From NCBI RefSeq assembly GCF_000833025.1, contig NZ_CP010817.1:372001-436000 (forward strand): a DNA stretch of 64,000 nucleotides, given 5' to 3'. The translations under genes and the position numbers were made by a program. Below, piece by piece: positions 32,174-39,664 of this stretch. The stretch comes from Myroides profundi (lineage in GTDB: Bacteria > Bacteroidota > Bacteroidia > Flavobacteriales > Flavobacteriaceae). Numbering within the stretch: the first letter of the stretch is position 1; every line of letters begins with the position of its first letter. Below the pieces are notes generated by a model. The model saw only the letters and a list, made by a program, of their open reading frames with translations. It was not told the origin of the DNA and made no database searches.

Positions 32174-34201
32174 ATGAAGCCTATCAAATTCTCCTTCCTA
32201 TTTTATTCTATATTCCTTTTTTTGGGAATATACTTAGACTTACTTATAAGTGCTTTTTGGGTGATAGCTATCTTATGTATTCTTCTATTTGTCTTGATGA
32301 TGTCATTAATGAATAGATATCTACACTTTCCGTCTCGGTTTACCGGGAGTAAGGATGTTGTATTATTTATCAGTCTCTTTTTCTTTTTAGGTGTCGGGTT
32401 AAAAGGCTTGGTTAAAAATCAATATGAGTCTGAGTTACTAAAAATAGAGACATATCTAAATAACCCTATTAATAGTAGAATAAATATAAAAATAACAGAG
32501 ACTCTTAGTAATAAAACGAACAAACGATTTATAGGAGAACTGATTAGAGTAGGCGATACAGTGTGCAGTAATAAGATAGCTCTTTATTTTAATGAGCGTC
32601 AAGATTCACTTAGAGTAGGAGATGTCATTAGTTATTATGGCAGGGTAGGGAGTATACAACAACCGAAGAACCTTGGTCAGTTTGATTATAGAAAGTATAT
32701 GCAAGGTAAGGGAATCTTTATTCAAAGTTATGTAGGAGATTACTTTGTAGTAGGACATGAAGTACATTGGCGTTATGAAATATTGAAGTTAAGGAGGTCT
32801 TTAATCAATAAAATATATCTTGACAACAGTGCTCTTCATGAGAATACTAAAGGTCTAATCATGGCGCTATTATTAGGAGAGAAATCATATATAGACACTA
32901 CGGTTCTTAATCAGTTTAAAGAAGTAGGAGTCATGCACGTATTAGCTATTTCAGGATTGCATGTAGGACTTATCTACTTAGTTCTTGCTCGTGGTTTATT
33001 CTTTTTACCTAAGAGGGTTAGGAGTATTGTGATACTTGTATTGCTGTGGTTCTTTGTCTTTCTATCAGGTTTCTCAGCTTCAGTATTTAGAGCTGTCCTT
33101 ATGTTTACTATTTACCTTGCTAGTCAGCTTCTGAGGCGAGAGCAAGACTTAGAGCACAGTATTGGTCTAGCGTTGTTCTGTAGTCTATGTATATATCCTT
33201 ATTGGGTATATGATATCGGCTTTCAGTTAAGCTACTTAGCCGTTATCAGTATTGTTTATATTCTACCTTTATTTAAGAAGTTCTATTCTAAAAATAAAAT
33301 ACTACAGTATATACAGGGCATTACTTATGTGTCTATAAGTGTACAAGTCGGTCTGATACCTATCCAATTGTACTATTTTCAGCAGTTCTCTTTTCTATTT
33401 TTATTAGCTAATCTAATTGTCATACCGTTAATAACAGTACTTATTATTTTAGGGATGGTCTATTTAATTGCGATGTGGGTGGATAGTCTATCCATAGTGG
33501 TAAGTTTCTGCCTTAATGTGCTAACAGACCTATTATACCGATTGATAGAACTAGTGCATCGTTTAGATTATTTCTCTTTTCAGAATGCACAGATAAGCTT
33601 TGTACAGATGGCTTTACTGTTGGTTCTTATTGGAGGTGCATTACTTACTTATTATCAAAAGAAGTTGAGATATATAGTTGGAGGGGTGTTGTTATGTAGT
33701 GCTTTACAGTTATGTACTACTTTAGGATCGAGTAAAGAAGATACTTTGGATGCTGAAATTGTAGTTCCATTTGTGTCTAATAAGAATAATAGATCAGTAT
33801 GGATTAGAGACCATGATACTGTACATGTGTTAATGAACCTTATTGATAGTACTGATCAGAGACATCTACGTGATTTAGATAAATATGTACAAGAGTATAG
33901 CTTAGATAAAGTTGTGTATCATCCATTAGAAGGGATTGCACCAAGTATTCAAGACAAATTGCTAATTATAGATAATGATAGGGTAGCGTATAGTGGAGTA
34001 TTAGACGCATCAGTCATATTATTCTCAGGACAACCTAAGATTAACTTTGAACGAATGTTAGAAGTGAGATTGCCTAAACTAGTGATCTTTCATAATTCGG
34101 TACCTTTTTGGTTTAAGAGAAAGTGTATTGATATATGTATAAAAAAGAATATCCCTTTTCATGATATGTATGAAAAGGGATATTGGTCTTCTTTATTATA
34201 A
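32174..34201 (+). CDS. comEC: ComEC/Rec2 family DNA uptake channel
   Basis: A 675-residue polytopic membrane protein from the ATG at 32174 (MKPIKFSFLF); the frame opens at 32144. It has a DUF4131-like N-terminus, then the Competence domain with GVMHVLAISGLHVGLIYLV, LSGFSASVFRAVLMFTIYLA and GFQLSYLAVISIVYI. The last 160 residues lack the metallo-beta-lactamase HxHxDH motif, as in other Bacteroidota. It would carry single-stranded DNA through the inner membrane during transformation. Its 3' end overlaps a terminator for the opposing gene. Confidence 0.9.
   Translation: MKPIKFSFLFYSIFLFLGIYLDLLISAFWVIAILCILLFVLMMSLMNRYLHFPSRFTGSKDVVLFISLFFFLGVGLKGLVKNQYESELLKIETYLNNPINSRINIKITETLSNKTNKRFIGELIRVGDTVCSNKIALYFNERQDSLRVGDVISYYGRVGSIQQPKNLGQFDYRKYMQGKGIFIQSYVGDYFVVGHEVHWRYEILKLRRSLINKIYLDNSALHENTKGLIMALLLGEKSYIDTTVLNQFKEVGVMHVLAISGLHVGLIYLVLARGLFFLPKRVRSIVILVLLWFFVFLSGFSASVFRAVLMFTIYLASQLLRREQDLEHSIGLALFCSLCIYPYWVYDIGFQLSYLAVISIVYILPLFKKFYSKNKILQYIQGITYVSISVQVGLIPIQLYYFQQFSFLFLLANLIVIPLITVLIILGMVYLIAMWVDSLSIVVSFCLNVLTDLLYRLIELVHRLDYFSFQNAQISFVQMALLLVLIGGALLTYYQKKLRYIVGGVLLCSALQLCTTLGSSKEDTLDAEIVVPFVSNKNNRSVWIRDHDTVHVLMNLIDSTDQRHLRDLDKYVQEYSLDKVVYHPLEGIAPSIQDKLLIIDNDRVAYSGVLDASVILFSGQPKINFERMLEVRLPKLVIFHNSVPFWFKRKCIDICIKKNIPFHDMYEKGYWSSLL
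34148..34184 (-). terminator. Terminator embedded in the 3' end of comEC
   Basis: AATATCCCTTTTCAT (34148-34162) and ATGAAAAGGGATATT (34170-34184) form a perfect 15-bp stem. On the minus strand it is followed by CTTTTTT, so it ends transcripts of the thioredoxin gene 23 bp away while lying in comEC codons. Confidence 0.8.
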
Positions 34202-34206
34202 TGATA

Positions 34207-34659
34207 TTAAATCTGTTGTAACAACTGTTGAGGAGTTTGGTACCCAACGATAACTTTAGTCACATCACCTTTAGTTCCGAAGATAACCATAGAAGGATAT
34301 CCAGGTATTCTTAAGAACATAGTGAAGTCATGCGTAGCATTTCTACCTTTTCTTTCACTGTTGTATCCAGGGTTTGTATACTTCGTTCCTTTGTAGTTTA
34401 TTTCTTCATTACCTTCTGCATCAAATTTCACAGCGTAGTAATTCTTGTTGATATGCTCGATTACTTTAGCATCGCTAAAAGTGTTTTTGTCAAGCATTTT
34501 GCAAGGTCCACACCAGTCAGTAAAAGCATCCATAAAGATAGGCTTAGCTTCTTTCTTTTGTGCTGCGATAGCTTCGTTAAACGACATCCATTTTATTTCT
34601 TGAGCATTAGCTGTTAATCCTAAGAAAGTAATGGTAAGTAATAAAAACAGTTTTTTCAT
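34207..34659 (-). CDS. Periplasmic thioredoxin-like protein
   Basis: A 150-residue protein with a Sec signal (LFLLLTITFLGLTANAQ) and a thioredoxin fold carrying WCGPC (Cys50, Cys53). The later cis-proline region reads RIPGYPSMVIFGTKG. It is predicted to act as a disulfide reductase or isomerase in the periplasm. It lies 19 bp after a POT transporter gene on the same strand and is probably co-transcribed, although its partner protein is unknown. Confidence 0.9.
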   Translation of the reverse strand: MKKLFLLLTITFLGLTANAQEIKWMSFNEAIAAQKKEAKPIFMDAFTDWCGPCKMLDKNTFSDAKVIEHINKNYYAVKFDAEGNEEINYKGTKYTNPGYNSERKGRNATHDFTMFLRIPGYPSMVIFGTKGDVTKVIVGYQTPQQLLQQI

Positions 34660-34678
34660 ATTTCTTTTAATATTGTTA

Positions 34679-36787
34679 TTATTTGACCCCGTGCATTAAT
34701 TTCTTCAGCACTGGGTTAAGAGCAATAACTAACAATCCTGCTACAATAGGCACTATAGTGAAGATTAAGAAGAATACTGATAATGAGTATTGCTCTGTAA
34801 TAGTTTCTATTTGTCCACCTAATGTGGCAGCTAAATTGTTTCCAATTGCGATTGCAAGATACCACATTCCGAACATTAGTGCAATCATTCTTGCAGGAAC
34901 TAATTTAGAAACATACGATAATCCTACAGGTGATGAGAATAATTCTCCTAATGTATGGAAGAAGTAAGCAAAAACTAACCACATCATAGATACTCTCGTA
35001 CCTTCTGTAATACCATGTGAACCGTATGCTAATACTCCGAATCCGATAGCCATAATAATTAATCCTAGTCCATACTTAATAGATGCAGGAGGGTTAAATC
35101 TAGAATCCCATAACTTAGATACTAGAGACGCTAATGCAATAATAAAGAATGAATTAAGAATAGAGAACCACGAAGCCGTTATCTCTACTTGATTATCTTT
35201 TATTTCTGTTATCTCTGCTTGTACTATTTCAGTTTCTTTATTTGCTTCAGTAAACTGTTTAGTTAAATGTTCTTTTTGTTTACTATCTAGAATATTAAAG
35301 TTACCTAACTCTTGAAAGATTTCTACTTTATCCCCTTTAGTTAATGTTGCTAATTGTGATACTACAGCAGTATGTTTGACCACATTATCTCCTTCTTTAG
35401 GTTGGTTAGCAGCATGTATCGCTTTATAGTCATAGATAGGCTCATTGTGCTTGTCTAGAATAGGCTTACCTTCTCTGTCTACTTTTTGAACTTGGATTGC
35501 ATCATAAGTAACTTCGTATGCATGTAATGACCAGTCTCTGTTAAGCATCCAGATAGCTGATGCCCATACTCCCACAAAAGTAATCGCTAATATAATGTTA
35601 GATAGTAATGCTTTCTTTATTGTCTGTTTAGCTAATAAAATAAGTACCCAAGAGATAATTAGTAAGGGTACTATCGTCAGTAATGAGTTAAAGATATTAA
35701 ATAATAATGCCTTGTCTCCAGATAGAATTCTCTGTGTATTATCACGTGCGAAGATGATTAGTGATGTAGCACCTTGCTCAAACGACATCCAGAAGAATAT
35801 CGTAAAGAAAGCAAAGATGATAACCGCTATCATACGATCTCTAACTACTTTAGCATATCTCATTATACGTGATATAATTAACCACATCAATATTAATAGT
35901 CCTGTGACAACAACTACTGCCTGACCATCCATACCGAATATTTCGGCAGGGAATAATCTAATCTTACCTACGATATAGAATACATCACTAAATGCATATA
36001 AGAATCCAATGATAGTAGTAATAGCTATAAGTATGTAGTCTAATGTAGTAAATGGATTGCGTTTAAGTTCATCCTGTTGAGCAGGAGTTAAGTCTTTCGT
36101 ATCTACAGGTGTGTCTTCTTTTATTTCTGTAGATGTATTAGGAACATCACCTATAGCTCCGAAGATAGGCTTAGCAAACCAGAATTGTAGTGTACCTAGT
36201 AACATGAAGATACCTGCTAACCCAAACCCATAGTGCCATCCGATACGCTCTCCGATATATCCACATAGCATCATACCAAAGAATGCTCCTGCATTAACTC
36301 CCATATAGAAGATCGTATAAGCTCCATCTTTCTTCTCAGGGAATGATTTATACATCTCTGATAGGATAGAAGTCATATTTGGTTTAAAGAATCCCGTACC
36401 TACTACTAATAGTACTAATCCTAGATACATAAAGAACTCTGTCTCAAAAGTCATAGAGGCATGCCCTAGCGTCATAATTAGTGAACCAATTACTACAGCC
36501 CAGCGATAACCTAGATATTTATCTGCTAGTATACCTCCAAAGATAGGGGTGATGTATAATAACATGGCATAAGTAGCGAATATCGCTCCTGCATCTACTA
36601 CACTCATTTCCCATCCAGGGTTGAGGCCTATGACAGACATGGTTAAGAATTGAATCAATAATACGCGCATTCCGTAGAATGAGAATCGCTCCCACATCTC
36701 TGTAAAGAAGAGAACGAATAATCCTGAAGGATGTCCCAGAACTTTACTGTCGAAGAAGTTCGGCCGGTCAGTAGTAGAGTTTTCCAT
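34679..36787 (-). CDS. POT family peptide transporter with a long extramembrane insert
   Basis: A 702-residue proton-coupled di/tripeptide transporter of the PTR2/POT group. The diagnostic EMWERFSFYGMRVLL motif is at residues 30-44, and KPNMTSILSEMY and FYMGVNAGAFFGMML follow. Compared with its paralogue at 44845, it has about 105 extra residues between two late helices (about 430-540): a charged loop including a DREGKPILDKHNEPIYDY stretch. The rest aligns closely, including SWFSILNSFFII and FGMWYLAIA. Confidence 0.92.
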   Translation of the reverse strand: MENSTTDRPNFFDSKVLGHPSGLFVLFFTEMWERFSFYGMRVLLIQFLTMSVIGLNPGWEMSVVDAGAIFATYAMLLYITPIFGGILADKYLGYRWAVVIGSLIMTLGHASMTFETEFFMYLGLVLLVVGTGFFKPNMTSILSEMYKSFPEKKDGAYTIFYMGVNAGAFFGMMLCGYIGERIGWHYGFGLAGIFMLLGTLQFWFAKPIFGAIGDVPNTSTEIKEDTPVDTKDLTPAQQDELKRNPFTTLDYILIAITTIIGFLYAFSDVFYIVGKIRLFPAEIFGMDGQAVVVVTGLLILMWLIISRIMRYAKVVRDRMIAVIIFAFFTIFFWMSFEQGATSLIIFARDNTQRILSGDKALLFNIFNSLLTIVPLLIISWVLILLAKQTIKKALLSNIILAITFVGVWASAIWMLNRDWSLHAYEVTYDAIQVQKVDREGKPILDKHNEPIYDYKAIHAANQPKEGDNVVKHTAVVSQLATLTKGDKVEIFQELGNFNILDSKQKEHLTKQFTEANKETEIVQAEITEIKDNQVEITASWFSILNSFFIIALASLVSKLWDSRFNPPASIKYGLGLIIMAIGFGVLAYGSHGITEGTRVSMMWLVFAYFFHTLGELFSSPVGLSYVSKLVPARMIALMFGMWYLAIAIGNNLAATLGGQIETITEQYSLSVFFLIFTIVPIVAGLLVIALNPVLKKLMHGVK

Positions 36788-37067
36788 AATTTAATTTTAA
36801 AAGTCTAGTTTGTGGTTAGTTATAAGATTGTTTTTAAGACATAATCTCATGTCATAAAGGCTAAAAATAGTAAAATAAACTTAAGATTAATTGTTTTACT
36901 AAAAAATATAAATAGTTTTTAGTGAGAGATTAGTATTTATAGTCCGTTTTTATTCACTATTCTTAATTATATAGGTTCATATTGCGATATGATAGAATTA
37001 ACTATAATCAGATTAGGTGTTTTTATATAAAATAGTAATTGTTGTAAAATAAAGTAATTTGCGTTTT

Positions 37068-37083
37068 ATGCTAATTTTAGCAT
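37068..37083. promoter_or_regulatory. Operator-like inverted repeat
   Basis: ATGCTAATTTTAGCAT has 7-bp arms around TT and sits 280 bp upstream of the POT gene start, in the only part of this region with clear dyad symmetry. A regulator-binding site is possible but unproven. Confidence 0.3.
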
Positions 37084-37167
37084 ACTAATCTATAATGAGG
37101 AGTTGATCCTAACTTTGTTAGCTTATAACTATATTGAGATCATGATGACACTCTTCTATATAGACTA

Positions 37168-37290
37168 TTCGGGTAGAGATAGAATATCATTCGGTAAAGA
37201 ACCTTCTATCCCTTATAGATATTGGTTGTTATCGAATGAGTTCCGAAACCAATTCATCTTGTTTAATGATAGTGGTTGAATATGAGGTTG
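37168..37290. repeat. Interspersed repeat C, copy 2
   Basis: Shares ordered segments with 9484-9610: TTCGGGTAGAGA, CATTCGGTAAA, CGAATGAGTTCCGAA, CATCTTGTT and GTGGTTGAATAT. The distance from the first TTCGG to TTCCGAA is 73 bp here and about 75 bp in the other copy. Confidence 0.4.
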
Positions 37291-37454
37291 TTAATGTGCT
37301 ATTGAACGTTCAGAATAGGTCATTAAGGGATTATGGAGTCATTAACGCCAAATAAGGGCATGATGAGGCAATGATTGTTGGGATGTTTATAGAAAGATAT
37401 CTGTATTATACTACAGTATAGTGCAGCGGGAGGTGAGTAGGAAAAATAAAGGCA

Positions 37455-37484
37455 CAAAAAAACGCCTTAGATAACTAAGGCGTT
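37455..37484 (-). terminator. Terminator for the 547-residue transporter gene
   Basis: AACGCCTTAG-ATAA-CTAAGGCGTT with an A-run on the plus strand (T-run on the minus strand), 12 bp past the stop. Confidence 0.85.
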
Positions 37485-37495
37485 TGTGTATATGT

Positions 37496-39139
37496 TTATT
37501 GATTTGCTTTTTTCTGTTCTAGAGGTCTGATGACTAATCTATCATAGATGACAAGTGTGATCACAGAGAACATCCCGATACCGAATATCACATACCATAT
37601 CTTATTAGGGTTATAAGTGCTCCATAGCATATCTACCATCTCCCAGTGAGACATGCTCAACTTCTGTTCAGCTAATGCAAAGTACTCATTCTTAGAGAAT
37701 GGGAAGTGTACTTGGCTAATGTCGATACCTTTATTGATAGCGTATTCTTTAAAAGAGGTAGCCACTTGTGACCAATCTACGCTGTCCGCTTTAAGGTTAA
37801 ACTGTTTTTCGAAGGCAGATAGAGACATATTTAGAGTCTTTGAACCTTGTTCCATGAACTGTTCATGTGTTACCACTTCTGGCATTTCGATGCTTCTAGT
37901 AGCCATCTCACGTTTTAATAGAGATAGTTTATCTGACCATGATTGGTATAAACTTCCTGAGATAAAACTTGTCACGAAGTAACTAGCTGCTACAGGTAAG
38001 AAGTAAGTCCCTTGGTAAAGTCCATCCTTACCTTTAGGAGTAATTAGCGCGATGAATGATGATACAGTAGGGCTAGACATCATCTCCCCGATAGAGAAGA
38101 TCATCGTACCTAATATAGTAAACAGTGGATTGTGTGTATAGAACGTAAGTCCTACTCCTATACTCGCGATTATCGCACCTCTGATTACTGCGTTGATATG
38201 GCGCATCTTCGTTACGAAGAATGAGATCGTCACCTGACAAATGATAATCATGAATGAGTCAACATTAGTGAACCACTCAGGTTTTACCTGTCCATCTTGA
38301 GTCATAAGAGTACCTAAGAACGGAATATTTTCGTTTAGCCAATCACTGATAGATGATGAGTTCACCCAGTCTTCGATGAAGTTAGGCAGTGTGTTGAACA
38401 GCTGGTTAAACATCGTCCAGAACCCAATCATTAGCAATAATAATATTCCTAGACGTACATCTTTTAGCGCTTCGAAGATTCCTAATACAGAATCTTTAAT
38501 CGCTTTACCGATAGAATCTTTTGGTTTCTCTACTTTAGGATCCTTATAGAATAGTAATAGGATTACTAGGTTGATCGCGATCACGATAGCAGCTTGGATA
38601 AAGATGATTCTCCATCCATACGTAGTACGTAAGCCTGATGACATCGCAGGTCCGATAAATCCTCCGATATTAACCATCATGTAGAATATACCGAAACCTA
38701 ATGTACCCGTAGACTTATCCGTATCTCTAGCGATGATAGCTGAGGCTACAGGCTTAAAGAAGGCTGCACCTACTGCTACTAGTAGGAATACTAGGTATAC
38801 GCTCCAGTAGCTACTTACTTCTCCTAGTAGATAGTATCCAGTGATCATGATGATGAAGGAGATCATTAGAGATAGTTTATATCCTATACGATCTGCTATT
38901 ACACCGAATAGGAGCGGTAGGAAGTATAATATACCTACTACATTCCCCATGATATTTCCTTTCTGTACATGGTCAAAGCCCAGTCCTCCTGTATCAGTAG
39001 AACCTACTAGATATAACCCTAATAGGGTGTATATCCCATACCATGCCCAGCGTTCCATCAACTCCATAAAGCTGGCTATCCAGAAATTCTTTTTGAATGA
39101 CAGTAGTGTTTGAACGAATGATTTATTATTCTCAGACAT
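37496..39139 (-). CDS. POT/MFS-type transporter (divergent member)
   Basis: A 547-residue membrane protein with 12 or more helices. The N-terminus has ELMERWAWYGIYTLLGLYL, a variant of the POT E-x-x-ER-x-x-YYG motif. FFKPVASAIIARDTD and GFGIFYMMVNIGGFIGPAMS follow. It is more distant from the other three POT proteins here than they are from each other. A soluble stretch of about 90 residues lies before the last helix (about 410-510). Likely a peptide or peptide-like symporter; the substrate is unknown. Confidence 0.85.
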   Translation of the reverse strand: MSENNKSFVQTLLSFKKNFWIASFMELMERWAWYGIYTLLGLYLVGSTDTGGLGFDHVQKGNIMGNVVGILYFLPLLFGVIADRIGYKLSLMISFIIMITGYYLLGEVSSYWSVYLVFLLVAVGAAFFKPVASAIIARDTDKSTGTLGFGIFYMMVNIGGFIGPAMSSGLRTTYGWRIIFIQAAIVIAINLVILLLFYKDPKVEKPKDSIGKAIKDSVLGIFEALKDVRLGILLLLMIGFWTMFNQLFNTLPNFIEDWVNSSSISDWLNENIPFLGTLMTQDGQVKPEWFTNVDSFMIIICQVTISFFVTKMRHINAVIRGAIIASIGVGLTFYTHNPLFTILGTMIFSIGEMMSSPTVSSFIALITPKGKDGLYQGTYFLPVAASYFVTSFISGSLYQSWSDKLSLLKREMATRSIEMPEVVTHEQFMEQGSKTLNMSLSAFEKQFNLKADSVDWSQVATSFKEYAINKGIDISQVHFPFSKNEYFALAEQKLSMSHWEMVDMLWSTYNPNKIWYVIFGIGMFSVITLVIYDRLVIRPLEQKKANQ

Positions 39140-39330
39140 AATTGTTAGGGTAGTTTAATTGAGGAGTGTAAGTTAAAGGGTAAATTTTAGTTAGCCAATG
39201 TTTTTTTGTGTTTTGTTTGGCTGTGATTTTGATCTGTATTTATGCCCATGTCTTGGGTTATAGATTAGGTATGGAATATGGTATATCTCTGTTAAATATG
39301 GAGAGGGAAGAGGCTGTATATAGTCAGCAT

Positions 39331-39466
39331 AGTGTCCCACTTTCTGCTACCATATAAGGGCAATAGTAGTCATCAAGAGTCAAAATAATCAGTATTAAAA
39401 ATCAGTGTAGGAGGATGTGATAAGTTTGTCCTGAGATTATTCTCATACGTTCTTTGACATTGTGAA
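39331..39466. repeat. Interspersed repeat A, copy 3
   Basis: AGTGTCCCACTTTCTGCTAC then CATATA at 39331-39356, and GTTCTTTGACATTGTG at about 39450-39465. It is the best match to copy 2 at 25201. A terminator and repeat B copy 3 follow. Confidence 0.6.
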
Positions 39467-39470
39467 ATGA

Positions 39471-39500
39471 AAAAGCGCCTTAGGTAACTAAGGCGCTTTT
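39471..39500 (-). terminator. Terminator for the outer-membrane protein gene
   Basis: AAAAGCGCCTTAG-GTAA-CTAAGGCGCTTTT, a perfect stem with A and T runs on both sides. It lies 160 bp after the stop at 39663, separated from it by a repeat B element. Confidence 0.75.
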
Positions 39501-39508
39501 ATTATATT

Positions 39509-39664
39509 AAACCAAAATTTACATTAGCCAAATACTACAAAGCCATTCTACTTCATAGCTCTTTCATTAGCTCTAAAACCATACTATAGCATGCTTGTCT
39601 CGCTAATTCAGACCTATTTTGTATAATTACTTTTCGTTGATATGTCTAGTGCAAATTTTGGTTT
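39509..39664. repeat. Interspersed repeat B, copy 3 (near-perfect inverted ends)
   Basis: Ends are AAACCAAAATTTACATTAG and, inverted, AAACCAAAATTTGCACTAG, agreeing at 17 of 19 positions. The core matches copies 1 and 2; the inner hairpin here is CATACTATAGCATG. It abuts and slightly overlaps the stop codon region of the 39663 gene. Confidence 0.8.

Larger units (their letters stand above)
36788..37460. other. Long AT-rich intergenic region upstream of the 702-residue POT gene
   Basis: About 670 bp without a gene. It holds the near-palindrome ATGCTAA-TT-TTAGCAT (37068-37083) and repeat C copy 2 (37168-37290). After 37290 there is a G-rich stretch with GGTCATTAAGGGATTATGGA and GTCATTAACGCC, repetitive in itself but not matched elsewhere here. 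Confidence 0.45.

Noticed and set aside
32071..32316. Plus-strand open frame ahead of comEC
   Set aside because: It overlaps a terminator and the true comEC start in another frame; no protein-like pattern.
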